Part shown: positions 36,722 to 45,762 of the stretch, piece after piece
Layout of the letters: each line of letters begins with the position of its first letter
Numbering within the stretch: the first letter of the stretch is position 1
Assembly (NCBI GenBank): GCA_913052275.1
Contig: CAJXDX010000001.1
Location: 1 to 52,243, forward strand
DNA length: 52,243 bases
Reading direction: 5' to 3'
Origin: an uncultured Pseudomonadota bacterium
GTDB taxonomy: Bacteria; SAR324; NAC60-12
The notes under the pieces: model-generated
The model's database searches: none
Told to the model about the DNA's origin: nothing
Seen by the model: only the letters and a program-made list of their open reading frames with translations
Made by a program: the position numbers and the translations under genes

Positions 36722-36939
36722 CCATGTTCCTCGACTTAGAAATTTATTTTCTTACTGGAAAAATTTTTTAAAAAACAAAAAGAACCCTTGGTCGTTTGCA
36801 ATTTACTGTCCATGTTATTCCCGCATTAGGACTGTGATTGATAATTTTTCACTTAGTTCAGATAACTAAAACATTTTTATTGATTCTAAGTTGCTGGATA
36901 AAAAAATTAATATATTAAAATCCAAATGATATCAATGTT

Positions 36940-37272
36940 TTATCTGGAAAAAGAACAATTTTGGGATTTAATTCTATATTCATTTGCAATTGGACAGGGC
37001 GCATCTTGCAATCTATAATTCCCGCAAAAATATCCTGCATCTTTCAAGTCAGTTCTAATTTCTTCCAATTCTGCAGTTTTCCCATCATTATTAAGGGGGT
37101 AAATTTTACCCAACAAAACCATAAAACGTTTTGTATTTCTGGAACTTACAGCACGACAGACCCTCTGTAATTCAAGACGTTCATCCGTTGGATATACGTA
37201 TCTTCGCTGCTGGCTGCATCCCCCCGATGACAGGATTAACAGGGAGGTAAAAGCCATCAACAGTATTTTCAT
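36940..37272 (-). CDS. small putative lipoprotein
   Basis: Starting at ATG 37272, the 110-residue product has a hydrophobic signal (KILLMAFTSLLILSSGGCSQQ) with a plausible but imperfect lipobox Cys. The frame from 37302 adds ten residues before the signal and is less likely. The mature part is Cys- and Arg-containing and has no motif I recognise. It lies between trkA and ftsA on the same strand. Function unknown. Confidence 0.55.
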   Translation of the reverse strand: MKILLMAFTSLLILSSGGCSQQRRYVYPTDERLELQRVCRAVSSRNTKRFMVLLGKIYPLNNDGKTAELEEIRTDLKDAGYFCGNYRLQDAPCPIANEYRIKSQNCSFSR

Positions 37273-37362
37273 TGAAATAGTATATACCCATTCAATTAAC
37301 AATGGTAGGACTAAATGAAAAAATAGTAAAAAAAGTTCAGGTGGGCAAGAAAAGTAATTATT

Positions 37363-38751
37363 TCAATTAAATAACTGCCTTACTTTGTTGAGGTGCTGAG
37401 AGGAACATACGGCAACCACCCTGTTATGAGGTTGAATTTCAGTTGAACCTACTGCCACTTTCCAGACTCCGTCCTGTTCGACACCTCCGATCAAAATATT
37501 ATGCTGGCGAAAATTTTTCGCTAATTTGTTTAAAGGTTTGCCTGCAATTTCTGAGCCCGGTGCAGCAAATAGTTCTATCACTTCAGCATCAACTCCATGA
37601 AGATGTGCCACTGATAAAAGTTCATTGCGACGTACAAATTTTAGTATTTCATTTGCAGCTGAAATTTTTGCGTTAAGTGCAATGTCCAGCCCGATTGTGG
37701 ATGCTAAAACAAGGTAATCTTCCTTGTTTACCAGAGCAATCGTTTTTCCATATCCTCCTTGTGGGTCTCTATTATTTCTGTTCATCAAGTGTTTAGCCAG
37801 CAGACAACTGACAATATTAGTTTCGTTATCTCCTGTTGTGGCAATGAAAGATTCTGTAGTATCCAGACCTGCCATAACGAGTATATTTGCGTCTGTTCCG
37901 TCCCCGTGGATTACTTGTGTGTTTTTTAAGTCAGAGGCAAGCTCCTCAGCACGTTCAGGATTATTTTCAATCAGAATAATATCCACTTCTTTTTCCAACA
38001 GCTGTGCAACTCTCCTTCCTACTAAACCCCCACCAAGAATCATCAGACATTCAATTTTTTTATGCTCTATTTTCATCATATCCATCAATGGCATCATATC
38101 CTCCTTACGCGACATGATGAATACCTGGTCAAATGGACGAATTTGTTCTTCAGCTTGAGGAATTATTGTAGAAATTCCACGTGCGATAGCCACTACCCTG
38201 AAAAAAAAATCAGTGTGAGTTTCAGAAAGCTCTTTTGGAGTTTTGTTTAAAAGTGGGGAGTATTCATTAATTCTCATAGCAAGTACAAGCATATTACCCT
38301 CACCCACAGCTGTGAGGTCATTGCATGAAGCTCTTTTAACCAATCGGTATATTTCCTGTGCAACCAGTTCCTCTGGATGAACCATCAAATCGATCTTCAA
38401 CTCATCCGGAGAGAAAATGCTGTCATCCGTAAAATCAAGGGAACGTGACCGGACAATTTTTCGATCGATACCAAATTTATCCGCGATCAGTGAAGACAAC
38501 ATGTTTGTGGAATCATTGTTTGTAGCAGCAATCATAAGTCCCATATCTTCCGCATTTGCCTCATGCCAGCTTGACAGCTGCATTGCATTTCCACATATCA
38601 GGCGGGCATCCAATGACTCTGAGGCATGTTCCAGTAATTCAGAATCAGATTCAATAACAGTAATTGGATAACCCTCATGAACCAAACGCTGCGCCAGGTG
38701 CATTCCCACTCCACCAATACCTAGGATAAGCGTATTTTCGTCTTTGGGCAT
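37363..38751 (-). CDS. trkA: TrkA-type potassium uptake regulatory protein
   Basis: The protein has two tandem RCK units, each a Rossmann NAD-binding domain (LILGIGGVGMHLAQRL near the N-terminus and LMILGGGLVGRRVAQLL in the middle) followed by a TrkA-C domain. This is the typical 460-residue TrkA layout. TrkA gates the TrkH/TrkG channel on the cytoplasmic face. I use ATG 38751, two bases after the stop of the preceding gene; a TTG at 38757 overlapping that stop (TTGA) is possible. No trkH is in the window, so the channel must be encoded elsewhere. Confidence 0.93.
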   Translation of the reverse strand: MPKDENTLILGIGGVGMHLAQRLVHEGYPITVIESDSELLEHASESLDARLICGNAMQLSSWHEANAEDMGLMIAATNNDSTNMLSSLIADKFGIDRKIVRSRSLDFTDDSIFSPDELKIDLMVHPEELVAQEIYRLVKRASCNDLTAVGEGNMLVLAMRINEYSPLLNKTPKELSETHTDFFFRVVAIARGISTIIPQAEEQIRPFDQVFIMSRKEDMMPLMDMMKIEHKKIECLMILGGGLVGRRVAQLLEKEVDIILIENNPERAEELASDLKNTQVIHGDGTDANILVMAGLDTTESFIATTGDNETNIVSCLLAKHLMNRNNRDPQGGYGKTIALVNKEDYLVLASTIGLDIALNAKISAANEILKFVRRNELLSVAHLHGVDAEVIELFAAPGSEIAGKPLNKLAKNFRQHNILIGGVEQDGVWKVAVGSTEIQPHNRVVAVCSSQHLNKVRQLFN

Positions 38752-38753
38752 AC

Positions 38754-39983
38754 TCAAATAGTTAATTCATATTGTTGGACACGTGATTTATTATGCAGGG
38801 GATTTTTTGTGGAAAGGTCAACTTCGTAAAGTTCATCTGATTGTGTAACTGAATTAATTCCATAAATATCTTCCGGAAGCTGAGCTTCTTCCAGACAATG
38901 TCTGATCGCATTAGCAATCCATTTTTCAATTTTCAAAATTATAATTTTTTTTCTAAGTCGACCCTGAACATCACGGTTAAGTACACCGGGAATCGAGTTG
39001 CTGGTAATGAATTGATTCAGGTAAGGTGAATTCAGGTTCTCCCGTGCTTCCTGAGAGATTGTTGTGTGTGTGCTGTAGAAGAAAATATTTTCAGGCCGAC
39101 ATCGTTTTGATTCTGCTATTGCACTGATATTTGCCGCAATTGTACCTCCTGTGCGTACCATATCATCGAGAATGAAAATATCACGATCTTTCAGCAGTTC
39201 CACATCTTCACTGATGTTAACTGTTACGTCCCGCTGGCCGCTCCGAGTTTTTTTGAATGTAACCAATACTGAATTATGAAGACCACTAAACTCTCTCACA
39301 CGGTTCACAAATTCTACTGCTCCTTCATCGGGTGCTACAAACCCTACATGTTCGCCGTAGTTCCAGAGCCGCACAAGACCTGAACGGAGAATGTAGTTTG
39401 CAATCAGCGGAGAAATGTCAAGATTCAACAACGGTGGAATATTGCGTGTATTTCCTTCAGGATAGACATTTTGATATATTTTACTCATCACATCAGGTTT
39501 ATGGTTATGAACAGTCATCACGCAATCTACTCCTGATGTTTTTAACAGCTGTGCGTACATTTCCGCAGAACACGGCTGTCCTACAAATTTTTCTCGTGAG
39601 GCAAAATCAGTAACTTGCGGATGATCGAGAGTTCTTGGACCGCGGTCCTGAGCAGAGTAAAATAAATCAGGCTCTACTAAAGCAACAAATTCTGCACCGT
39701 TTTCCTTGGCTGCAGAAGCAATTAAATAATTGCGCATAGCCAGCTCGTTGCGAGAATAGTATGCAGAGTGAGAAGATACAATGTATACAGATTTGCCTTC
39801 CAGTCCATAACCAAGTGTTTCTTCTGTAACGTGATCCTGCAAAAATCTTGGACAAAACTCATTGTTGATAAATGTTTTAAGGGCAATTATATCTGAAATG
39901 TCATTTTCCTGGGAATGCGCATAACCTACGCCAAGTGCAAAAGGGGCGTCACTAACGTTTGATACAATGATGTGCTTGTTCAC
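38754..39983 (-). CDS. ribose-phosphate pyrophosphokinase-like protein
   Basis: The 409-residue protein has the PRPP synthetase layout of two phosphoribosyltransferase-type halves. ATP-site-like residues occur in DLFYSAQDRGPR, a flexible-loop equivalent in FKKTRSGQRDVTV and the PRPP-binding motif ILDDMVRTGGTIA. It is about 80-90 residues longer than common Prs, with extra sequence at the N-terminus and after the PRPP motif. The key motifs are kept, so a PRPP-forming or related pyrophosphotransfer role is plausible, but the divergence leaves room for a regulatory homologue. It lies 46 bases downstream of proS and overlaps or abuts trkA. Confidence 0.8.
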   Translation of the reverse strand: MNKHIIVSNVSDAPFALGVGYAHSQENDISDIIALKTFINNEFCPRFLQDHVTEETLGYGLEGKSVYIVSSHSAYYSRNELAMRNYLIASAAKENGAEFVALVEPDLFYSAQDRGPRTLDHPQVTDFASREKFVGQPCSAEMYAQLLKTSGVDCVMTVHNHKPDVMSKIYQNVYPEGNTRNIPPLLNLDISPLIANYILRSGLVRLWNYGEHVGFVAPDEGAVEFVNRVREFSGLHNSVLVTFKKTRSGQRDVTVNISEDVELLKDRDIFILDDMVRTGGTIAANISAIAESKRCRPENIFFYSTHTTISQEARENLNSPYLNQFITSNSIPGVLNRDVQGRLRKKIIILKIEKWIANAIRHCLEEAQLPEDIYGINSVTQSDELYEVDLSTKNPLHNKSRVQQYELTI

Positions 39984-40029
39984 AATTCCGGTTTAATTAT
40001 AGATTGATCTACTTTTCATTCCGTCTTAT

Positions 40030-41469
40030 TCAGTATGCAATCGCAAAAAGCGCTCTTTGCGCAGAGGGCAATCCGGTTACCATGCATTCTCCAGGCTCAG
40101 GATTTTTTTCAAGCGGGAGACAGCGGATCGTTGCCTTTGTTTCCTGTTTAATTTGTGCCTCAACTTCTTTGGATCCGTCCCAGTGTGCCGAAATGAAGCC
40201 GCCTTGATTACTAATAATTTCCTTGAATTCTTCATAAGATGAGGCAGTCCTGGTGTTTTGTTTCCTATAATTCAAAGCCCGTTCAAACAGGTTTTGCTGA
40301 ATCTTTTCCAGTAAATCTACAACATGTTGTGTGATTTGTTCAACTGGAACAGCGTTTTTCTCGCGGATATCTCTTCTTGCCACCATAGCCGACTGTTTTT
40401 TTACATCACGCGGACCAACTTCAATCCTTACGGGAACTCCCTGCTGTATCCAGTGAAAAAATTTATCGGCAGGCCTCAGATTATCCGAACTGTCGATTTT
40501 TATCTGGAGCTGATCAATTTTTTCTTTCAGTCGGTTTGATATTGTATCCGCAAACTCCTGGGTTTCACTGCGTTCCTGGTCATTATTAAAAATTGGAACA
40601 ATTGCCACTTGAACAGGTGCTATTTTTGGTGGGAGTATCAATCCGTCATCATCACTGTGAGTCATTATCAAACCACCTATCATGCGTGTTGAAGCTCCCC
40701 AGCTTGTTGTCCAGACATATTTTTGGTTGTTGTTTCTATCAAGAAAATCAATTTCAAAAGCTTTCGCAAAATTTTGACCTAAATTATGAGATGTCCCTGA
40801 CTGAAGAGCTTTACCATCCTGCATCATTGCTTCTACTGAATATGTGGATAACGCCCCGGGAAATTTTTCTGATTCAGATTTAATACCTTTGATCACTGGA
40901 ATTGCCAAATATTCTTCCTGAAAAATACGGTAGATTTCCAGCATCCGTAATGTTTCTTCCTGTGCTTCCTCTGCTGTTTCATGAGCAGTGTGTCCTTCCT
41001 GCCAGAGAAATTCTGAGGTGCGCAGAAACAGTCTTGTGCGCATTTCCCAGCGCAGCACATTGCACCACTGATTTATCAGTACAGGAAGGTCCCTGTAACT
41101 TTGAATCCACTGGGAATACATGTGTCCGATAACTGTCTCTGAAGTGGGGCGAATCATCAGAGGTTCTTCAAGCTCTTTTCCTCCTCCATGTGTTACGACA
41201 GCACATTCAGGACTGAACCCTTCAACATGCTCCGCTTCACGTTCCATAAAATGCTTAGGAATCAACAAGGGGAAAGATGCATTAACATGACCTGTTTCTT
41301 TGAACATTCGGTCCAAACGGGACTGCATAGCTTCCCATATAGCAAAACCGGAAGGTCTGATTACCATGCATCCTTTAACAGGTGCATAATCAGCAAGCTG
41401 CCCGGCCGCAATTACATCAAGATACCACTGAGAGTAATTTTCTTTGCGGGGTGTAATGTTTTTTGCCAT
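40030..41469 (-). CDS. proS: prolyl-tRNA synthetase, archaeal/eukaryotic type
   Basis: ProS charges tRNA-Pro with proline. The 479-residue protein has class II motifs: motif 2 around LINQWCNVLRWEMRTR and LFLRTSEFLWQEGHTAHET, and motif 3 in SWGASTRMIGGLIMTHSDD. An anticodon-binding domain (VAIVPIFNNDQERSE) and a C-terminal domain ending in Ala-Tyr follow. Length and lack of the inserted editing domain match the ProS type shared by archaea, eukaryotes and some bacteria. It is the first gene of the minus-strand run ending at the FHA genes. Confidence 0.95.
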   Translation of the reverse strand: MAKNITPRKENYSQWYLDVIAAGQLADYAPVKGCMVIRPSGFAIWEAMQSRLDRMFKETGHVNASFPLLIPKHFMEREAEHVEGFSPECAVVTHGGGKELEEPLMIRPTSETVIGHMYSQWIQSYRDLPVLINQWCNVLRWEMRTRLFLRTSEFLWQEGHTAHETAEEAQEETLRMLEIYRIFQEEYLAIPVIKGIKSESEKFPGALSTYSVEAMMQDGKALQSGTSHNLGQNFAKAFEIDFLDRNNNQKYVWTTSWGASTRMIGGLIMTHSDDDGLILPPKIAPVQVAIVPIFNNDQERSETQEFADTISNRLKEKIDQLQIKIDSSDNLRPADKFFHWIQQGVPVRIEVGPRDVKKQSAMVARRDIREKNAVPVEQITQHVVDLLEKIQQNLFERALNYRKQNTRTASSYEEFKEIISNQGGFISAHWDGSKEVEAQIKQETKATIRCLPLEKNPEPGECMVTGLPSAQRALFAIAY

Positions 41470-41773
41470 TTTGGCAGATATCTATCGGGAAAAACGAAAG
41501 GAGGTTCTATACCATCATTCAATGGAGAAATGTTTGCCGGAATGAATGGGCTTTGTTGGATTGAGCATTCAAAAATACAAATTTTACAGCATATTTACAA
41601 GGCCAATTTGAAATGCCGTAAACAATCGTAAATCTTGAAATAGTAATATTTCGTTCATTGCTTGAGCATGCATAAATCAAAGTATATCATTAACTTCAAT
41701 TCTGAACAAATTTTTCAGTTGCCATAATTTAAGTTTAAAATACCAGAATATCATTTTTCTTGAAGGACTGATC
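41470..41773. other. intergenic region between divergent proS and adh
   Basis: This AT-rich spacer of about 300 bases carries no gene, RNA or repeat that I can support. GAAGGA lies seven bases before the adh ATG and is a usable ribosome binding site. Promoters for both flanking genes are expected here but not clearly visible. Confidence 0.35.
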
Positions 41774-42772
41774 ATGAAGGCTATGATGCTTCACCATCCA
41801 GGAATGATTGAGGATGTACAGCTTAAATGTGAAACATTAGATATTCAGGAACCGAAAGAGTCAGAAATTTTAATTCGAGTAAAGTTTTGCGCTGTTTGCC
41901 GTACAGATTTACATCTAATTGAAGGAGACCTTCCTGTACCAGAATTACCTATAATTCCCGGCCATCAGGTGGTTGGAATAATAGAGGAGACAGGTGATTG
42001 TATAGATGAATTTAAGAAAGGTGAACGAGTGGGTGTACCATGGATGAGTTCAACATGCTGTCGCTGTGGGTATTGTAGAGGAGGAACAGAAAACCTTTGC
42101 GATCTTGCGCAGTTCACAGGACTTGATCGCCATGGTGGATATGCGGAATATATTACAGTACCAGGTCAGTTTGTTTATAAGCTGCCTGATGAAATAGCTG
42201 ACCATCAGGCGGCCCCATTACTTTGTTCCGGAATTATTGGGTATAGATCACTTAAACTCTGCGGGTTACGGTCCGGACAGAAGTTGGGAATATTTGGTTT
42301 TGGAGCGTCAGCACATATTACTATTCAGGTTGCCATCCACTTGAATTGTGAGGTCTACGTCTTTACACGAAGTGAAGAACACAGGATCCATGCTGAGGAA
42401 TTGGGCGCAGTTTGGTCCGGTGGCTCCAATGACGATCCTGGAACAGAACTGGACAGTGTGCTGATTTTTGCGCCGTCAGGTGTTTTAATGGTGGACAGCC
42501 TGAAAAATTTGCGCAAGGGGGGAACTGCGGTTTCAGCCGGTATTCACATGAGCGATATCCCAAAGTTCCCTTACCGCCTTCTTTACGGAGAAAGAGTAAT
42601 GATGAGCGCCACAAATGCCACCCATCAGGACGGCTTGGAATTCCTGAAACTGGCCAGCGAGATTCCAATCCGAACGGAAGTGAAACTCTACCAGCTGGAA
42701 CAAGCAAATCAGGCTTTGCTGGACCTCAAGCAAAGTCGTATAAAAGGAGCTGCTGTTTTGACTATTGATTAA
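41774..42772 (+). CDS. zinc-dependent alcohol dehydrogenase
   Basis: This 332-residue MDR-family enzyme oxidises alcohols or reduces aldehydes with NAD(P)H. The catalytic zinc site is in FCAVCRTDLHLIEG and PGHQVVGIIEE. The structural zinc site has the four-Cys cluster in STCCRCGYCRGGTENLC. The Rossmann motif is FGFGASAH in place of the common GxGxxG. It resembles the AdhA-type group of bacterial alcohol dehydrogenases. It stands alone, divergent from proS, so its substrate cannot be inferred from context. Confidence 0.92.
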   Translation: MKAMMLHHPGMIEDVQLKCETLDIQEPKESEILIRVKFCAVCRTDLHLIEGDLPVPELPIIPGHQVVGIIEETGDCIDEFKKGERVGVPWMSSTCCRCGYCRGGTENLCDLAQFTGLDRHGGYAEYITVPGQFVYKLPDEIADHQAAPLLCSGIIGYRSLKLCGLRSGQKLGIFGFGASAHITIQVAIHLNCEVYVFTRSEEHRIHAEELGAVWSGGSNDDPGTELDSVLIFAPSGVLMVDSLKNLRKGGTAVSAGIHMSDIPKFPYRLLYGERVMMSATNATHQDGLEFLKLASEIPIRTEVKLYQLEQANQALLDLKQSRIKGAAVLTID

Positions 42773-42867
42773 TTGCCTCTGGGCATATTTGCAAGTTGAA
42801 GTTGAAATTTTGTAATACTGACTATGCAAATTGTTGTGGGCCAGAAAGCAGCGAAGTCATTTCAGAT

Positions 42868-43746
42868 TCACCGATCAAACTGTTTTTTTTGTTTTACAGT
42901 AGCTGGGGTTCTGGATTTATCAGTGTTTTGAAGATGTTCTTTCAGTTGCTCAAAAGTATATCCTGTGACTTGCGCGGCCGCTGAAATATCAGGAAAATTC
43001 TGACCCTCAACAGAAACTGCCCCACCTTCGCCTCCTTTTGAAGCAGTTTTTGACAAGGAATCGTTTCGAGAATTTTCGATTGGAGAGAGCAGGAGCTTTG
43101 CTTTTTCGGTGTCTCCGTGCTGTATAAGAGAAATGTACTGGCCAAGCGAAGGTACCATCTCAAACCATCCGTTTCCAGAATGATGAGTTTGAAACAGGCT
43201 CTGCAGGGTATTGACAATAGTGTCTGCAGATTCGTCCTGACTTGTTTCGAAACTTGCCAGAATATGAAGAGTCTCTGAAGAACCCTGCTGCAAGTTCTCC
43301 AAATCAAGATATGGATTGCTTCCAGAAGAAATTTTAACTCTGTTATTTCTTGAATCCTGAATGAAATAAACAGATTTCCCGTCAGGATGATGTTTGCGTT
43401 TCTGCTTCAGATTATAATTCTCGTCCATGCAATTTTTGCATGAAGATGTTTTTCCGTCTTGAGAATGTGAAGACATGTAAAATTCCCGCAGTGGCTTTCT
43501 TTCACCACATTCTTTGCATACCTTCTCAAGCAGATTTGCCTGTGATAATTTTGTATCCATGTTTTTAGCAAAAGAGCTCAGCTGAACTCTGAGATGAGCA
43601 CATTTTCTGCAGAATGATGCCATCCCGTCATTGCAACGACCGTCAGGGAAAAACTCTGCCGAGCGTGGGAATTCTCCTCTGCAAATACTGCATAAACGGG
43701 TATATTGCTCTGGACCGAACAACTCTTCCTGAATAACTAATCTCAT
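42868..43746 (-). CDS. two zinc ribbons plus GIY-YIG-like domain, modular protein
   Basis: Two four-Cys zinc sites are visible: Cys19/22/46/49 and Cys77/80/103/106. The second (CKECGERKPLREFY then CKNC) is like the N-terminal ribbons of phage and homing-type nucleases. Residues 125-200 (SVYFIQ, RVKISSGSNP, LENLQQGS, GNGWFEM) match the T5orf172/MUG113 branch of GIY-YIG domains. The usual Arg in the NPxxRLxxLQ helix is Asp148, and the later catalytic Glu is not evident. The tail (NFPDISAAAQVTGYTFEQL) resembles a NUMOD or helix-turn-helix module. It probably binds nucleic acid; cleavage activity is doubtful. It stands alone in a non-mobile context. Confidence 0.6.
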   Translation of the reverse strand: MRLVIQEELFGPEQYTRLCSICRGEFPRSAEFFPDGRCNDGMASFCRKCAHLRVQLSSFAKNMDTKLSQANLLEKVCKECGERKPLREFYMSSHSQDGKTSSCKNCMDENYNLKQKRKHHPDGKSVYFIQDSRNNRVKISSGSNPYLDLENLQQGSSETLHILASFETSQDESADTIVNTLQSLFQTHHSGNGWFEMVPSLGQYISLIQHGDTEKAKLLLSPIENSRNDSLSKTASKGGEGGAVSVEGQNFPDISAAAQVTGYTFEQLKEHLQNTDKSRTPATVKQKKQFDR

Positions 43747-44204
43747 GCTTTAATACTGATGATGAATTGTTGAAAAAATATGAATTGAACAGGCCTGCCT
43801 TATGTTAAAGTTAACAATCCAATTCTCGGTTAAAAATAACAGAATTATTTGAATAGTCAAATTCTGAATGCAATAACTGTTCTGTAATTAATACTGTTCA
43901 AAAAATTTGCTTTCGCGCTTGAATCAAAAAATTAAGTACATTTAAAGAATGTCTTTTAAGAACACTTTTTGAATTTGATCTTGTATAAAAGCATAAGATT
44001 TTTTTAGTTTAATTATGAAAATGTCAGGGCACCTTTGGAAGAAAATCATTGTATATTATTTCATAGTATATAAACTGGGCCTGATGCATTAAATATCAAC
44101 ATGTAGCTTTGAATTGTTAACAAGTTTGTTTGATATGCAATATCAAAAATTTGATAACTCAGCTAGTAATTATCTTAAACACTCTGACCTTGATTATATA
44201 AATA
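43747..44204. other. long AT-rich intergenic region
   Basis: This stretch of about 460 bases separates the zinc-ribbon gene and the ferredoxin-like gene, which are divergent. It is rich in A/T tracts and TTAA/TTGAA words. I see no RNA gene, strong hairpin or reliable promoter; a short frame at 44114-44326 has no coding character and overlaps the next gene. Confidence 0.4.
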
Positions 44205-45155
44205 ATGTCCGAATCAAAATTTTGCAGTTTACTTACAAGGCAATCAGGCGAACCTCTTGCGGGGACAGCTCCTTTTGCAAAGCATTTCGTCTTCATTACA
44301 TGGCCCAAAAAATACTGGCAATATGAGGCTCTTGACTCAAAAGGGGGTTTCCCGGAGGGTTTGAAAGAATGGATGAAGGCTCAAAGCGAAATAAGCGGAA
44401 AAGTAAGCATTCGACTTGTAAGCCGTAAAGAGCTGAGCAACGAAAGCGCAGACCTTTTTATTTATCCGGAAAAAATACATTATTCAAATATCCTTCCGGA
44501 AGAAATAACTGATGTTTTAAAGTCACATTTTCTGCATGAATCCAATTCGGGAAATACAACTGATAAAATAGAAAAAGATCATATTTTAGTATGCACCCAC
44601 GGGAGGCATGATAAATGCTGTGCCAAATTTGGGCAGGAACTGGCTGATAATTTGCGTAATCATCTTAAAGATCAGCAGGATACTATTGAGGTATTGGATA
44701 GCAGTCATCTTGGCGGACACAGATTTGCGCCTACGATGATTGATTTTCCAGCTGGCAGAGCTTATGGACAACTTACACCTGAAGAAATTCCTGATTATTT
44801 AGAAAGTCGTAAGCAGGGAATGGTTTATGCCCCTGCTTATCGAGGATCAGTTTTTCTTCCTGAGCTTGTGCAGGTTGCTGAGGCTTATGTGCAACGTTTT
44901 CGCTCCAGTAAGCAATGGAATTGTCAGGTTAATATCAGTAATGTAGAAAAATTAAATGATGAAAAATTTGGATGTATTGCGTCATTTAACAGTCCCGAAA
45001 ATAGTCTTGCATCACAAACTGATATTCCTGATGAATTACCTTTTACATTTAAACTAAAGGGATATGAAGGTCCAGCAGGATGTAATGGTCTCAACCAGCC
45101 CAAAATGAGAAAGTGCTGGGAGTTGGAAACTCCCCTTCCCGTAAATATCATGTGA
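44205..45155 (+). CDS. sucrase/ferredoxin-like (Apd1-type) thioredoxin-fold protein
   Basis: The 316-residue protein matches the Suc_Fer-like family, a thioredoxin-fold [2Fe-2S] group that includes yeast Apd1 and Aim32. Those proteins hold the cluster with two Cys and two His. Here the candidates are Cys130 and Cys138 in CTHGRHDKCC and His168-x3-His172 in SSHLGGHRFAPT. GRAYGQLTPEEI follows as a conserved block. A redox role in the cytoplasm is likely, but the partner is unknown. It precedes fliN by ten bases on the same strand. Confidence 0.82.
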   Translation: MSESKFCSLLTRQSGEPLAGTAPFAKHFVFITWPKKYWQYEALDSKGGFPEGLKEWMKAQSEISGKVSIRLVSRKELSNESADLFIYPEKIHYSNILPEEITDVLKSHFLHESNSGNTTDKIEKDHILVCTHGRHDKCCAKFGQELADNLRNHLKDQQDTIEVLDSSHLGGHRFAPTMIDFPAGRAYGQLTPEEIPDYLESRKQGMVYAPAYRGSVFLPELVQVAEAYVQRFRSSKQWNCQVNISNVEKLNDEKFGCIASFNSPENSLASQTDIPDELPFTFKLKGYEGPAGCNGLNQPKMRKCWELETPLPVNIM

Positions 45156-45165
45156 TGGAGTAAAT

Positions 45166-45684
45166 ATGGCAAACGAGGAAGAGCAGGAAAAAAAGGAAGC
45201 TGCCAACGCGGAAGATGATATGGATTCGTTGATGGACGAGTTGGAGGAACAGCAAACCAAACCTGAAAATATTGAAAGAAGTGAAGATCTGAGTTCATTA
45301 GTAACAGAAAAAACAGTTTCTTCAGATGAAAATCTTGATCAGATGCTTGAGTCTGCGGCGGATTCTTCCACTCCTGAGGCTGACGCCTCCTCAGATGAGG
45401 AAGGTGTAGATTTAAAATTGTTGCTGGAATTGCCTTTGACAATGACGTTTGAGGTTGGACGGGCAAAAATGTCTATCAGCAATCTTCTTTCACTCGGTCA
45501 GGGATCTGTATTGGATTTGCACCGCCTTGTAGGTGAAGACCTGGATATTTTAGTAAATGGCAAATTAATTGCCCAGGGAGAGGTTGTAATATCCAATGAA
45601 AAATTTTGTGCAAAGATTACCAACGTCATTCCACCAGAAGAGCGTGTGAAAAAAATGGCAGGCATGGATAAATCAAATTTGTAA
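45166..45684 (+). CDS. fliN: FliN-type flagellar switch (SpoA-domain) protein
   Basis: FliN forms part of the flagellar C-ring that receives CheY and sets rotation direction. The first 85 of 172 residues are an acidic, Ser/Glu-rich low-complexity segment. The last 85 form one SpoA domain (LLLELPLTMTFEVGRAKMSISNLLSLGQGSVLDL, with LAGEDLDILVNGKLIA-like continuation and VVISNEKFCAKITNVI). GGAG precedes the ATG. No other flagellar structural gene adjoins it. Other SpoA proteins serve type III secretion, so the flagellar call depends on resemblance to FliN. Confidence 0.88.
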   Translation: MANEEEQEKKEAANAEDDMDSLMDELEEQQTKPENIERSEDLSSLVTEKTVSSDENLDQMLESAADSSTPEADASSDEEGVDLKLLLELPLTMTFEVGRAKMSISNLLSLGQGSVLDLHRLVGEDLDILVNGKLIAQGEVVISNEKFCAKITNVIPPEERVKKMAGMDKSNL

Positions 45685-45762
45685 AATCTGCAGCAATAAA
45701 GAAAATGTAAATATTTTTTAGACTCGCGTCATGAAGATGAATATATCCAATCCATAAACCAA

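Noticed and set aside
42363..42829. Two minus-strand frames within and after the alcohol dehydrogenase gene
   Set aside because: They are antisense to a well-conserved enzyme and have no credible start, signal or motif.
42787..42831. ATTTGCA/TGCAAAT inverted repeat after the alcohol dehydrogenase gene
   Set aside because: Seven bases with a 31-base loop and no T-tract; likely chance.
44924..45466. 180-codon minus-strand frame over the ferredoxin-like and fliN genes
   Set aside because: It is Pro/His-rich, antisense to two recognised genes, and has no independent support.
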